Assembly (NCBI RefSeq): GCF_019375555.1
Contig: NZ_JAHXDN010000002.1
Coordinates: 992,001-1,056,000 of the forward strand
Length of the DNA: 64,000 bases
Source: Roseobacter insulae
GTDB lineage: Bacteria; Pseudomonadota; Alphaproteobacteria; Rhodobacterales; Rhodobacteraceae
Reading direction: 5' to 3'
Every line of letters starts with the position of its first letter. Position 1 is the first letter of the stretch. The notes beneath the pieces were generated by a model, which saw only the letters and a list, made by a program, of their open reading frames with translations, ran no database searches and was not told where the DNA came from. A program made the translations under genes and the position numbers. Shown one piece after another: positions 1-8,966 of the stretch.

Positions 1-521
1 AGCACGAAGCGGGCCGGATGCCGGATCGAAAGCCCCTCGCGCTCTACCACGTTTTCCCCCGATTGCGCGACGTCAAGCAGCAGATCAACGATGTGGTCTT
101 CGAGCAGATTGACCTCGTCGATATAGAGATAACCGCGGTTGGCCCGGGCCAGCAGGCCGGGTTCGAAGGCTTTTTCGCCGCGTGTCAGCGCGCGTTCGAT
201 ATCGAGCGCGCCGACCACCCGGTCTTCGGTTGCGCCCAGAGGCAGGTCAATGACCGGCGTGGGGCGGGATACCACCTTTTTAGAGCCTAATTCAGCCCAT
301 TCAGGGCAGTCCGCGGACCTGGGGGAATTGACCGGGCAGCTTTCCACGGCACGGATGGGTGGCAGCAGTGCCGCCAGTGCGCGAACGGCAGTGGACTTGC
401 CGGTGCCACGATCCCCGAACACCAGAACCCCGCCGATCCCGGGGTCCACCGCCGTGAGGATCATCGCCTGTTTCATCGCGGATTGTCCGACGATGGCGGA
501 AAACGGGAAGGGGGTCTTCAT
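1..521 (-). CDS. bchI: Magnesium chelatase ATPase subunit I (BchI), 3' part cut by window edge
   Basis: AAA+ subunit of magnesium chelatase, which inserts Mg2+ into protoporphyrin IX, the first committed step to bacteriochlorophyll. About 173 N-terminal codons are present; the rest lies left of the window. The protein starts [13 protein letters not shown] and has a Walker A loop GDRGTGKST (residues 36-44) and a Walker B stretch with IDEVNLL. The ATG lies inside the stop of crtA (ATGA overlap, 518-521), so translation is coupled to crtA. The crtA-bchI(-bchD) order is that of Rhodobacter and Roseobacter photosynthesis clusters. Confidence 0.96.
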   Translation of the reverse strand, partial: MKTPFPFSAIVGQSAMKQAMILTAVDPGIGGVLVFGDRGTGKSTAVRALAALLPPIRAVESCPVNSPRSADCPEWAELGSKKVVSRPTPVIDLPLGATEDRVVGALDIERALTRGEKAFEPGLLARANRGYLYIDEVNLLEDHIVDLLLDVAQSGENVVEREGLSIRHPARFV

Positions 522-1234
522 ACCTGCAGTTCCAGTGAGTCCAGGGGGCTTGTTCCATCCCAGGATCCCGCATCTCCCAGGATCCTGAAGCGGGCATAGA
601 GTTCTTCTGAGAACCAGTTGCCGTCCCGTACCGCGCGAATGGCCGCGGCGTGGGGTCCGTTGGTGCGGGCGAAATCCGCCATGGCTGCGGCGTCTGGCCA
701 GATGGAAAAGGTGATCTGGTGCAGCAGGGGCACTTCGCCGATCCCGATCTTGAAGGCGACATTGCGATCCGCCCCGATCATCCTGCTGATGTCGGGGACA
801 CGGTGCCAGAACTTCAGGGCGACGGAGGGTTTGATCGTGGCGCGGGTCAGGGCTGCGAGCGGTCCGCCGGGCGCGTTTTCGGTTGCATCGAAGGGCATTC
901 TTCCCGACCAGAGGCCGCGTGCGGAGGTCGTCTCAAGGAAGATCGTCCAGTCTTCGGCGGCGCGGGTACGGTAGCGCGTGAAAATGCCTGCCCTGGCGGT
1001 CTGCCGGCGGGCCGTCGCCTCGTCCGGCCAGCTGGCAAGGATCGCGTAGACAGCCGTGTTGGGCACCGGTGTGAACCCTTCGCCGGTGCCGGATCCGCAT
1101 AGTTTCCAGAAACCGATCCCCGGCACCTTCGGCAACGCCCGCCGGGCAAAGGCCATCATCGCGAAGGCCCATAGCCGTGCCGTCGGGCGGGCAAAGCGAA
1201 AAAAGCTCAAAGATACAATGGGTGTGTCGGTCAT
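518..1234 (-). CDS. crtA: Spheroidene monooxygenase CrtA
   Basis: CrtA adds the 2-oxo group to spheroidene, giving spheroidenone under oxic conditions. The 238-residue protein has the usual length and the typical opening VSLSFFRF, followed by [18 protein letters not shown]. It is divergent from crtI across a short intergenic region that carries CrtJ/PpsR-type operators, and it overlaps bchI by four bases. No clear Shine-Dalgarno precedes the ATG at 1234. Presence of crtA argues for growth with oxygen and a spheroidenone pigment, as in aerobic phototrophic roseobacters. Confidence 0.95.
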   Translation of the reverse strand: MTDTPIVSLSFFRFARPTARLWAFAMMAFARRALPKVPGIGFWKLCGSGTGEGFTPVPNTAVYAILASWPDEATARRQTARAGIFTRYRTRAAEDWTIFLETTSARGLWSGRMPFDATENAPGGPLAALTRATIKPSVALKFWHRVPDISRMIGADRNVAFKIGIGEVPLLHQITFSIWPDAAAMADFARTNGPHAAAIRAVRDGNWFSEELYARFRILGDAGSWDGTSPLDSLELQV

Positions 1235-1256
1235 CGCGCGCGGTTTCGTTCCCAGG

Positions 1257-1274
1257 TGTCAACTTAGTCTGACA
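1257..1274. promoter_or_regulatory. CrtJ/PpsR operator candidate (crtA-proximal)
   Basis: TGT-N12-ACA with C and G next to the arms (TGTCAACTTAGTCTGACA), matching the redox/light repressor CrtJ/PpsR consensus TGTcN10gACA. It lies 23 bases upstream of the crtA ATG. A second copy starts 47 bases away; tandem sites are usual for cooperative binding. Function inferred from motif and position. Confidence 0.8.
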
Positions 1275-1303
1275 TGCAATCGCGCCGATGGGAAGAACGC
1301 AAT

Positions 1304-1321
1304 TGTCAAGTGAACTAGACA
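1304..1321. promoter_or_regulatory. CrtJ/PpsR operator candidate (crtI-proximal)
   Basis: Second TGT-N12-ACA in the crtA/crtI intergenic region (TGTCAAGTGAACTAGACA). It lies 20 bases upstream of the crtI ATG, where it would cover the crtI promoter. Confidence 0.75.
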
Positions 1322-1328
1322 CATCTAC

Positions 1329-1346
1329 TGTACGAAATTGATGACA
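1329..1346. promoter_or_regulatory. Third TGT-N12-ACA motif, overlapping the crtI start codon
   Basis: TGTACGAAATTGATGACA has the TGT/ACA arms and correct spacing, but the base after the left arm is A instead of C. It straddles the crtI ATG at 1341. It could be a third repressor site or a chance match. Confidence 0.45.
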
Positions 1347-2885
1347 CGTGTGAACCCCATCGAATCCGCGGAGGCCCGTGAAGGCCGCCGCAACCGGGCA
1401 ATCGTGATCGGCGCGGGCCTTGGCGGTTTGGCGGCGGCGATGCGGCTTGGCGCGAAGGGATATCGCGTTACGGTGATCGACAAGCTGGACGTTCCGGGGG
1501 GGCGCGGGTCGGCGATCTGGCAGGACGGGCACCGGTTCGATCTGGGGCCGACAATCGTGACGGTACCGCAGCTTTACCGCGAACTCTGGCGGGCATGCGC
1601 GCGTGATTTCGATGCGGATGTAACGCTCAAGGCGCTGGACCCGTTTTACGAAATCCGCTGGCCGGACGGCACCCGGTTCGTTGCCCAGCAGGATACCGAA
1701 AAACTGCGGGCGGAGGTCGCCCAGCTGGCACCCGGCGATCTGGCGGGGTTCGACAGGTTCCTGAAAGACAGCGCAAAGCGTTACTGGTTTGGCTTCGAAG
1801 ATCTCGGGCGGCGGTCGATGCACCAGCTGTGGGAGCTAATCAAGGTTTTGCCGACGTTTGCGCGGCTGCGCGCGGACCGGTCGGTTTACGCCCATGCGGC
1901 CCGTCGCGTGAAAGACGAAAAACTGCGCATGGCGCTGAGTTTTCATCCGCTCTTCATCGGTGGAGACCCGCTGCATGTCACCTCGATGTATATCCTCGTG
2001 GCCTACCTCGAAAAGGAATTCGGGGTGCATTACGCGGTGGGAGGTCTGGCCGCGATGGCGCGCGCCATGGGCAACGTGATCGAGGATCAGGGCGGCACGT
2101 TGCTGATGGACACGGAAGTTGACGAGATCGTGGTGCGGAACGACGCGGTTACAGGGGTGCGGCTGGCCTCCGGGCTTGAAATGGGCGCGGATATCGTGGT
2201 GTCCAATGCGGATTCCGGGCACACCTACAACAGCCTCCTGCGCGCTCATCGACGGCGCCGATGGACCCCGAAGCGGCTGGCACGGACGCGGTATTCGATG
2301 AGCCTTTTCGTGTGGTATTTCGGTACCCGGGACACCGTGGGCTACTGGCAGGACGTTGGCCACCACACCATTCTGAACGGCCCGAGGTACACCGGTCTGC
2401 TCAAGGACATCTTCGTCAAGGGCAAGCTTTGCGACGACATGAGCCTTTACGTGCACCGGCCGTCGGTGACTGACCCCACCGTCGCGCCGGAGGGGGACGA
2501 CACGTTCTATGTTCTCAGCCCGGTGCCGCATCTGGGGCATGAAAACGGGGTGGACTGGGCGGCAGAAGAGCCGCGCTACAAGGCAAAGATGCTCAGGGTT
2601 CTCGAAGAGCAGCTCTTGCCCGGTGTGGGCGAGCGGATCAGCACCGAGGTCATCTTCACGCCGGAAACATTCCGCGACCGCTACCTCAGCCCGCATGGCG
2701 CGGGATTCTCCATCGAGCCGCGTATTCTGCAAAGCGCCTGGTTCCGCCCGCACAACGTCTCGGAAGAGGTCAAGGGCCTCTATCTCGTGGGTGCCGGGAC
2801 GCATCCCGGGGCAGGGGTGCCGGGCGTGATTTCAACTGCCGAAGTGCTGAGCAAGCTGGTGCCTGATGCGGAGGTCGTGACGTGA
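1341..2885 (+). CDS. crtI: Phytoene desaturase CrtI
   Basis: FAD-dependent desaturase converting phytoene to neurosporene in the spheroidene pathway. The 514-residue protein has the Rossmann motif GAGLGGLAAAMRLGAKG (from residue 24), the CrtI-typical KLDVPGGRGS and the C-terminal signature GAGTHPGAGVPGV. The ATG at 1341 is preferred over the adjacent TTG at 1338; no strong ribosome binding site is visible. Its stop overlaps the GTG start of crtB (GTGA), so the two are translationally coupled. Confidence 0.97.
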   Translation: MTRVNPIESAEAREGRRNRAIVIGAGLGGLAAAMRLGAKGYRVTVIDKLDVPGGRGSAIWQDGHRFDLGPTIVTVPQLYRELWRACARDFDADVTLKALDPFYEIRWPDGTRFVAQQDTEKLRAEVAQLAPGDLAGFDRFLKDSAKRYWFGFEDLGRRSMHQLWELIKVLPTFARLRADRSVYAHAARRVKDEKLRMALSFHPLFIGGDPLHVTSMYILVAYLEKEFGVHYAVGGLAAMARAMGNVIEDQGGTLLMDTEVDEIVVRNDAVTGVRLASGLEMGADIVVSNADSGHTYNSLLRAHRRRRWTPKRLARTRYSMSLFVWYFGTRDTVGYWQDVGHHTILNGPRYTGLLKDIFVKGKLCDDMSLYVHRPSVTDPTVAPEGDDTFYVLSPVPHLGHENGVDWAAEEPRYKAKMLRVLEEQLLPGVGERISTEVIFTPETFRDRYLSPHGAGFSIEPRILQSAWFRPHNVSEEVKGLYLVGAGTHPGAGVPGVISTAEVLSKLVPDAEVVT

Positions 2886-3919
2886 TCGCGCCCGGTGATC
2901 TCGAACATTGCCGGGAGGCCATTCGCCACGGGTCGCTGTCGTTTCACGCGGCATCAAAACTATTGCCTGCAAAGGTGCGTGACCCGGCGCTGGCGCTTTA
3001 CGCATTCTGCCGTCTGGCTGATGACGAGGTTGATCTGAAGGCGGAGAAGGTCGACGCCGTGCTGCGCCTGCGGGACCGGTTGGATGATGTCTATGCCGGG
3101 CGGCCACGGGATGCGGCACCTGATCGTGCCTTCGCGGCGATCGTCGAGGATTTCGAGATGCCGCGCGCCTTGCCGGATGCCCTGCTGGAAGGCCTGGCCT
3201 GGGATGCGGCGGGTCGGCGGTACAACACCTTGTCGGGGGTCAGGGATTATTCCGCGCGGGTGGCGTCGGCCGTTGGCGCGATGATGTGCGTGCTGATGGG
3301 CGTGCGCGACGCGGATGCGCTGGCGCGCGCCTGCGATCTTGGGGTGGCGATGCAGCTGACCAACATTGCGCGCGACGTGGGCGAGGACGCATTGGAGCGC
3401 CGCATCTACCTGCCGCTCGACTGGTTCGCGGAGGCGGGTATCTCGCCAGAGGGTTTTCTGCGAAACCCCGAACCCACGGATGCACTCCGAAGGATGGTCA
3501 AACGTCTGGTGATGGAAGCCAACCGGCTCTACATGCGGTCGGAGGCCGGGATCGGGGCATTGCCGCGCGGTTGCCGGCCGGGCATCTACGGCGCCCGTTT
3601 CATTTATGCTGGTATTGGCGGCCGGTTGGCGGCGATGGGGTTTGATTCCATCTCTGCAAGAGCCCGCACCGGCAAGGTGCAGAAAATCGGATGGCTTGGG
3701 CAATCCATGCTGTTGAGTGGGGTGAGCATGGTGATGCCGCATTCGCCGGTTCTCTTTGCCCGGCCGCTGGATGAGGTGCAGTTTCTCGTGGATGCGGCCG
3801 CGCGGGGTGATCGTGACGCGTCGCGCAGCGATGCGCTGATTTCCGTGCTGGCGACCCTTGAACAGCATCGCGTGGAGCAACGCGCGCGGTTGACCGGGCG
3901 GTCCGCAGGAGTAACATGA
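2882..3919 (+). CDS. crtB: Phytoene synthase CrtB
   Basis: Condenses two geranylgeranyl diphosphates to phytoene. The 345-residue protein shows both aspartate-rich Mg-binding motifs of squalene/phytoene synthases: DDEVD (residues 47-51) and RDVGED (about 164-169) in the context QLTNIARDVGED. It starts with GTG inside the crtI stop codon. Confidence 0.97.
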   Translation: MIAPGDLEHCREAIRHGSLSFHAASKLLPAKVRDPALALYAFCRLADDEVDLKAEKVDAVLRLRDRLDDVYAGRPRDAAPDRAFAAIVEDFEMPRALPDALLEGLAWDAAGRRYNTLSGVRDYSARVASAVGAMMCVLMGVRDADALARACDLGVAMQLTNIARDVGEDALERRIYLPLDWFAEAGISPEGFLRNPEPTDALRRMVKRLVMEANRLYMRSEAGIGALPRGCRPGIYGARFIYAGIGGRLAAMGFDSISARARTGKVQKIGWLGQSMLLSGVSMVMPHSPVLFARPLDEVQFLVDAAARGDRDASRSDALISVLATLEQHRVEQRARLTGRSAGVT

Positions 3920-3923
3920 CCTG

Positions 3924-4406
3924 ATGTTCTGGCTGTTGTTCTGCATCTTTTTCGCCGCCTGTCTCGGGGCCGGTATCACCGGGGGCTTGTTTGCGCCGGG
4001 GCCCTGGTACCGCGCGCTGAACAAGCCTTGGTTCACGCCGCCCAACTGGGTGTTTCCGGTCACGTGGATGGTGCTTTACGTCTGCATGGCCGTTGCGGGC
4101 GCCCGCGCCGCCATGATGGAAAACAATGGCATCGCCATGGCTTTCTGGGCATTGCAGATCGCGTTCAACGGATTGTGGACGCCGGTCTTCTTCGGGCTCA
4201 AGAACATACGGCTGGGTATGGTCGTGGTCTCCCTTCTGTGGGTGACCGTGTTATGCGGATTGCTGGCGCTCTGGCAGTTGGACGTGATCGCGGGGGTCCT
4301 GTTTGTGCCCTATCTGGTCTGGGTCAGCATTGCGGCGGCCCTGAATGCCGGTGTGTGGCGGCTGAACCCCGAGGTCGCGCGCAATCCGCCACCGGCACCG
4401 TCCTGA
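3924..4406 (+). CDS. tspO: TspO/MBR family tryptophan-rich sensory protein
   Basis: Five-helix membrane protein of the TspO (translocator protein) family. The family binds porphyrins, and in Rhodobacter sphaeroides it modulates photosynthesis gene expression in response to oxygen. The 160 residues include the conserved GPWYRALNKPWFTPPNWVFP loop and further Trp-rich helices. It starts 5 bases after the crtB stop and sits between crtB and convergent crtC, the order known from Rhodobacter. A sensory role here is inferred from family and position. Confidence 0.92.
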   Translation: MFWLLFCIFFAACLGAGITGGLFAPGPWYRALNKPWFTPPNWVFPVTWMVLYVCMAVAGARAAMMENNGIAMAFWALQIAFNGLWTPVFFGLKNIRLGMVVVSLLWVTVLCGLLALWQLDVIAGVLFVPYLVWVSIAAALNAGVWRLNPEVARNPPPAPS

Positions 4407-4410
4407 TATC

Positions 4411-5253
4411 CTAGTCGAACTGCCAGGTTTTGCGCCGTGGCACCCGCACAGCCAGAAGCGGCTTGAGCAGCGGGCTGCGAAAGCGCCGCAGATCCAGCGC
4501 TTCGTGAACTCCCGTGGTGCGCTCCCCGTTCAGTTGGGTCTCGACGGCGGATCGGGAGTAAAACGGGGCGTCCAGCATGTTCAGAACCTGCCGGGCGCGG
4601 CCGCCCTGATCCGCGCGGGTTTCCCGTCTGACCCCCCAGAGACTGCGCCGCAAATGCGTTTTCGGGGGCAGGGGGGTTGCCTCCGCCTGACCGGTGCGAT
4701 CAAAGCGAAACCCGGCGGCCAGTTCCGACCCGTCCAGCCGGGTGGCGTCGTAAAAACACGTGGCCCCCTGCCGTGTCGGGAAGCGCCCCCAGGTCCAGTA
4801 GGTGAAATCTTCCTCCAGCGCGCGGCTGCCGAAGTTCGCGTCGAAATACCCTTCGCCTTCCCATTGCCAGCCCGGACGGTCAATGTCGACCTCGATGCGG
4901 GAAACCGGAGCAAAGGGTCGCCAGATATGCGCCCCGTCCTCTGTCAACGGCATCTCGACGGATGTTATGGCCGATGGCGTCAGGCGAATTTGCCCGCGAA
5001 TGCGATTGACCAGCGGCGGGCCCGAGACTTCGTTGATGTCGATGATCAGCTGAGTGTTCTCCCACCGCATCATCGACGGGCCGACTTCAAAACGCGCGTT
5101 TGTCTGGCGGAGGGCCGAGACCCCCCGATCGGTCATGGTGAAACGCCCGCCGGGGCCATAAGTGGCAACATTGATGCAGACATGGTTCTGTGGGTGCCGT
5201 CGCCCCGACCAGCGGTACCACGGGGAAAACACCGACCCGATGAACCCGATCAC
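4411..5253 (-). CDS. crtC: Hydroxyneurosporene synthase (carotenoid 1,2-hydratase) CrtC
   Basis: Adds water across the C1-C2 double bond of neurosporene. The start is placed at the GTG at 5253 (MIGFIGSVFSPWYRWSGR), giving 280 residues, close to the length I recall for Rhodobacter CrtC. The same frame continues open upstream across the crtD stop (5280) and reads family-like sequence (GYAWWYVDGLSDCGTRAV), but it offers no ATG there. The nearest upstream GTG lies deep inside crtD. The true N-terminus may therefore be longer. It follows crtD in one leftward unit and converges with tspO. Confidence 0.9.
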   Translation of the reverse strand: MIGFIGSVFSPWYRWSGRRHPQNHVCINVATYGPGGRFTMTDRGVSALRQTNARFEVGPSMMRWENTQLIIDINEVSGPPLVNRIRGQIRLTPSAITSVEMPLTEDGAHIWRPFAPVSRIEVDIDRPGWQWEGEGYFDANFGSRALEEDFTYWTWGRFPTRQGATCFYDATRLDGSELAAGFRFDRTGQAEATPLPPKTHLRRSLWGVRRETRADQGGRARQVLNMLDAPFYSRSAVETQLNGERTTGVHEALDLRRFRSPLLKPLLAVRVPRRKTWQFD

Positions 5254-5279
5254 GGAGACAGCACGGGTGCCACAATCGC

Positions 5280-6830
5280 TCAGGCCGTCGACATACCACC
5301 ACGCATAGCCGTTTGGCCCGACGGGGATGTCGAAGTTTGGGCGCTCAAGATCGCCTCTGCCGCGTGCCGGGCGGAGAGGGTTGCCATCGGCACGCCCGCT
5401 CCCGGGTGGGTTCCGCCCCCCGCCAGCCACAGGCCGCTGATTTTCGTGCGCGCTCTGGGGCGCTGCAGCGCCGCTGTCATCCCGTGCGGGCTTTGCCCGT
5501 AAAGCGCACCCAGCGTCTCGGGGAACATCGCGGCGAAGCGTTGCGGTGTCGTTATCGTCGCGGCGGAAGGCATCGGTGACATGGTCACGTTGAAATCCGC
5601 CAGTCGCTGCATGATCTGTTGGTGCCATATGTCGAGGTCCACAGGAGGGTTCAGGGTTTCGGTTGCCGGGGCGTTGGCGATGATTTCAAAACGTTCAAGC
5701 GGGGGAACAGGCAGGCCCTGTCCACGGTCTTGTGCACAAATGTATAGCGTTGGGTCGCGCGGAACGCAGCCTTTTTCGAGGTCGTCGAATTCCGATTGTG
5801 GGGTGTCGGCAAAGAAGATGTTGTGATGCGCAAGCTGCGGACCGTCGGGTGTAGCGGCAAAGCTGTGCACGCGGGCAGAGAAGGAACGCGCCGACGTCAG
5901 GGTTTGCGGCGCCACGATGCGCAGGGTGTCACCCATGCTACCTGTTGCCAGCGCGCGCGGGTCGCCCGTGTAGACGATCACATCGGCCGCGATCTGGTGT
6001 CCGCCATCGACGTCGACGCCGACAGCCGCCCCGTCTCGCAGGATGATGCGGTCCACGTGCTGCGCGCGGTGCAGGACGACACCGCGGTCGATGGCGAGCG
6101 CCGTTAGGGCGTCTGTCAGCCTGTGCATGCCCCCTTTGACGGCCCAGACACCGGCGGCTTCGGCCTGCCAGATCAGCGACAGGATTGCCGGGCTCAGATG
6201 TGGCGCGCCCCCGACGTAAGTGGCGTAGCGACCAAAGAGTTGCGCCAGACGCGGGTCGCTGAACTGACGTGCAAGCATCTGGCCCAGCGTCCACAGCGGT
6301 GCCATGGCGCGGATCAGCTGAGGGCGGCAAAGGACATAGGGGACAAGCTGCGCCAGCGTCGGTTCAGGCGCCTGAATCACTGGCGCATCGAAGGCGCTGA
6401 AGAGGTCGGCGGTGCGCTGGTTGAACTGCCGAAAGGCCTCCGCTGATCCGGGCCCGGCAAATTCCGATATGGCGGTGGCGCTTGCTTCGGGGTCGGCATG
6501 CAGGTCGAGTTGGCTGCCGTCAGGCCAGAAGTGCCGTGCCAGGATCTGCTGCGGGATCAGGGTGACGTGGTCTTCGAGCTGCTCTCCAACAGAGGCAAAG
6601 AGCTCGTCAAAAACCTGTCGTAAGGTCAGAACCGTGGGGCCGGCGTCCACTGGCCCGGCGTCGCTTGGTACGGTTCTGATCTTGCCGCCGGTATGTGCAT
6701 GGCGCTCCAGAAGGGTTACCGCCATACCGCCCGCGGTCAGCCGTATCGCTGTGGCGAGACCAGCGATGCCGGCACCAATCACCAGCGCTGTCGGTTTTCG
6801 AGGGATATGCGACGGGGTTTGAACAGCCAT
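5280..6830 (-). CDS. crtD: 1-hydroxycarotenoid 3,4-desaturase (methoxyneurosporene dehydrogenase) CrtD
   Basis: FAD-dependent 3,4-desaturase of the spheroidene branch, a paralogue of CrtI. It has an N-terminal dinucleotide fold (VIGAGIAGLATAIRLTAGG), a C-terminal AGGGTHPGAGVPMA signature, and about 516 residues from the ATG at 6830. An alternative GTG at 6848 adds six residues but lies only 10 bases from a CrtJ/PpsR-like site, so the ATG fits the promoter better. Neither start has a clear ribosome binding site. It is divergent from crtE. Confidence 0.93.
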   Translation of the reverse strand: MAVQTPSHIPRKPTALVIGAGIAGLATAIRLTAGGMAVTLLERHAHTGGKIRTVPSDAGPVDAGPTVLTLRQVFDELFASVGEQLEDHVTLIPQQILARHFWPDGSQLDLHADPEASATAISEFAGPGSAEAFRQFNQRTADLFSAFDAPVIQAPEPTLAQLVPYVLCRPQLIRAMAPLWTLGQMLARQFSDPRLAQLFGRYATYVGGAPHLSPAILSLIWQAEAAGVWAVKGGMHRLTDALTALAIDRGVVLHRAQHVDRIILRDGAAVGVDVDGGHQIAADVIVYTGDPRALATGSMGDTLRIVAPQTLTSARSFSARVHSFAATPDGPQLAHHNIFFADTPQSEFDDLEKGCVPRDPTLYICAQDRGQGLPVPPLERFEIIANAPATETLNPPVDLDIWHQQIMQRLADFNVTMSPMPSAATITTPQRFAAMFPETLGALYGQSPHGMTAALQRPRARTKISGLWLAGGGTHPGAGVPMATLSARHAAEAILSAQTSTSPSGQTAMRGGMSTA

Positions 6831-6858
6831 AGGGGATTGTTGACTCACAGGGTCAATG

Positions 6859-6876
6859 TGTCCAGTATGATTTACA
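6859..6876. promoter_or_regulatory. CrtJ/PpsR operator candidate (crtD side)
   Basis: TGTCCAGTATGATTTACA: TGT-N12-ACA in the crtD/crtE divergent promoter region. The right arm deviates by one flanking base from TGTcN10gACA. A better site starts 24 bases further on. Confidence 0.7.
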
Positions 6877-6882
6877 CTTTAG

Positions 6883-6900
6883 TGTCGGATAATAATGACA
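6883..6900. promoter_or_regulatory. CrtJ/PpsR operator candidate (crtE side)
   Basis: TGTCGGATAATAATGACA matches TGTcN10gACA exactly. It lies 23 bases before the crtE ATG at 6924 and pairs with the site at 6859-6876, so one repressor complex could control crtD and the crtEF-bch-puf superoperon. Confidence 0.82.
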
Positions 6901-6923
6901 CTCTGCCGATGAAAGGACCCCAT

Positions 6924-7808
6924 ATGGGCATGACTTCCAGAATCGAAGCAGCAATTTCGTCGGCAGTGGCAGTTGGGCAGGGGCAGGGGGCTGTACCACC
7001 CCGGCTGGCCTCTGCGCTGGACTATGCAACCGCCCCTGGCGGTGCGCGAATCCGGCCAACGATATTGACGTCGGTGGCGCTGGCATGCGGCGATGACCGT
7101 CCGGCGCTGACGGATGCAGGCGCCGCCGCGCTGGAGATGATTCACTGCGCCAGCCTCGTGCATGACGACCTGCCGTGTTTCGACGACGCGGACGTGCGGC
7201 GCGGGAAGCCATCGGTGCATCGGGCCTATTCCGAACCCCTTGCGGTGCTGACCGGCGACAGCCTGATCGTGCTTGCCTTTGAGACCTTGGCGCGACAGTC
7301 GTCACAGGCCCCGGACCGTGTCGCGCAGATGATCCTGACACTTGCGCAACGCACGGGTATGCCGGGCGGCATCTGCGCGGGGCAGGGATGGGAAAGCGAG
7401 GCGGAAATCGACCTCTCCGCTTACCATCAGGCCAAGACGGGCGCTTTGTTTATCGCGGCCACGCAGATGGGAGCCGTTGCCGCGGGGCAGGAATCCGAAC
7501 CATGGTTTGAATTGGGCGCGCGGATCGGTGAAGCATTTCAGGTTGCGGATGATTTGCGCGATGCGCTTTACGATGCCGAGACGCTCGGCAAGCCGGTGGG
7601 CCAGGACGACCTGCATGGCCGGCCGAATGCGGTCTCCCTGCTCGGGGTGCAGGGCGCGATTTCACGGCTCAAGGATATTCTGGGCGGCGCGATTGCGTCG
7701 ATCCCCTCTTGTCCCGGCGAAGCGCAGCTGGCTGCAATGGTGCGCACCTATGCGGAGCGGCTGACGCCAGTGGCGCCGACCGTGAGCGCAACACGCAGCA
7801 ATGTCTGA
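6924..7808 (+). CDS. crtE: Geranylgeranyl diphosphate synthase CrtE
   Basis: Prenyltransferase making GGPP for carotenoids and the bacteriochlorophyll tail. The 294 residues show both aspartate-rich motifs: DDLPCFDDAD (first) and DDLRDALYD in QVADDLRD (second). The ATG at 6924 is chosen because AAGGA at 6913-6917 lies six bases upstream; a longer open frame to 6693 would run through crtD and the operators. It heads the rightward superoperon and overlaps crtF by eight bases. Confidence 0.95.
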   Translation: MGMTSRIEAAISSAVAVGQGQGAVPPRLASALDYATAPGGARIRPTILTSVALACGDDRPALTDAGAAALEMIHCASLVHDDLPCFDDADVRRGKPSVHRAYSEPLAVLTGDSLIVLAFETLARQSSQAPDRVAQMILTLAQRTGMPGGICAGQGWESEAEIDLSAYHQAKTGALFIAATQMGAVAAGQESEPWFELGARIGEAFQVADDLRDALYDAETLGKPVGQDDLHGRPNAVSLLGVQGAISRLKDILGGAIASIPSCPGEAQLAAMVRTYAERLTPVAPTVSATRSNV

Positions 7809-8925
7809 CGCCAGTGGCGACCTGCCGCGCTGGCGCGGCGGATGGCTGAACCGGCTGGTGGCCCGCCCGGGGTTTCAAAGCTGGGCCAGCAGGTTTCCGT
7901 TGACGAGAGGGCAGGCGCATCGTGATGGCGCGGCGCTTTTCGACATCGTTCAGGGATTTGTGCAAAGCCAGGTGCTGATGGCCCTGGTGGAGCTGGACAT
8001 TCTGCGCAGGTTGCGCGGCGGGCCGCAGTCGGTCGAGGGTCTGGGCCGCGCCACGAACATCCCACCCGACCGCATGCGGGTTCTGCTTCAGGCGGCCGCG
8101 GCATTGCAGCTGCTGAAGCGTGACAGAACCGGACGGTATGTGCTGGCGCGCCGCGGGGCTGCGCTGATGGGGGTGCCCGGTCTTGAAGCGATGATCCGCC
8201 ATCACCGGGCGTTTTACGCGGATCTTGCAGACCCGGTTGAATTGCTGAGGGGACCGGAGCGCACCGAGCTGTCGGAGTTCTGGCCCTATGTGTTCGGCGC
8301 GCGCGGCGATATCGACCCGGCCGTTGCGGAGACCTATTCGGACCTGATGGCGCAAAGCCAGAAGCTGGTGGCGGAAGATACCCTGCGGGCCGTGTCGTTC
8401 AGGCAGACGCGGCACCTGCTGGATATCGGCGGCGGGACCGGCGCCTTCCTGGAGGCGGTCGGCCGCGCCGCGCCGTCGTTGCAGATGACGCTATTCGATC
8501 TGCCGCAGGTCGTGTTGCCTGCACAGACGCGTTTTGCGGCCGCCGGGATGGCGGCGCGTGTCACGATTCGCCCCGGTTCCTTTCGCGATGACCCGTTGCC
8601 GGAAGGAGCTGATGCGATCTCCTTGATCCGGGTCCTCTACGATCATGCGGATGATACAGTCGCGGCCCTGTTGCGGGCCGTCTTCGACGCCTTGCCAGCT
8701 GGCGGACGGCTGGTTGTTTCGGAGCCGATGGGCGGCGGGGCCTCTCCGGATGTCGCGGGGGATGTCTATTTCGCCTTTTACACGATGGCCATGCAAACCG
8801 GTCGCGCCCGTTCCGCGGCGGAGATTTCCGCACTCTGCCGGGCGGCCGGGTTCACGAACATCAAATGCCCGCGTCCGGCCCGCAGTTTTGTGACGCGCGT
8901 CCTGACCGCGCAGAAGCCCGGCTGA
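7801..8925 (+). CDS. crtF: Demethylspheroidene (hydroxyneurosporene) O-methyltransferase CrtF
   Basis: SAM-dependent O-methyltransferase that methylates the 1-hydroxy group made by CrtC. The 374-residue protein has an N-terminal winged-helix dimerisation region and the SAM-binding motif LLDIGGGTGAFLE near residue 205, as in plant-type O-methyltransferases. It overlaps the end of crtE, so the pair is co-translated. Confidence 0.95.
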   Translation: MSDASGDLPRWRGGWLNRLVARPGFQSWASRFPLTRGQAHRDGAALFDIVQGFVQSQVLMALVELDILRRLRGGPQSVEGLGRATNIPPDRMRVLLQAAAALQLLKRDRTGRYVLARRGAALMGVPGLEAMIRHHRAFYADLADPVELLRGPERTELSEFWPYVFGARGDIDPAVAETYSDLMAQSQKLVAEDTLRAVSFRQTRHLLDIGGGTGAFLEAVGRAAPSLQMTLFDLPQVVLPAQTRFAAAGMAARVTIRPGSFRDDPLPEGADAISLIRVLYDHADDTVAALLRAVFDALPAGGRLVVSEPMGGGASPDVAGDVYFAFYTMAMQTGRARSAAEISALCRAAGFTNIKCPRPARSFVTRVLTAQKPG

Positions 8926-8940
8926 CCGGCGCAGCCAAAG

Positions 8941-8958
8941 TGTCCATTTGAGTTGACA
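8941..8958. promoter_or_regulatory. CrtJ/PpsR operator candidate, bchC promoter, distal copy
   Basis: TGTCCATTTGAGTTGACA matches TGTcN10gACA. It is in the 129-base gap between crtF and bchC, where Rhodobacter bchC has tandem CrtJ sites. Confidence 0.85.
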
Positions 8959-8966
8959 CAATTGAA

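Noticed and set aside
2960-4063. Long minus-strand frame (367 codons) opposite crtB and tspO
   Set aside because: Composition is the mirror of high-GC coding on the other strand; no ribosome site, no family features, and crtB on the plus strand is certain.
5254-5628. crtC extended to an ATG at 5628
   Set aside because: Would overlap about 350 bases of crtD in another frame; only the last part upstream of 5253 looks family-like.
6693-6923. N-terminal extension of crtE
   Set aside because: Would run through the divergent crtD gene and both operators; AAGGA places the start at 6924.
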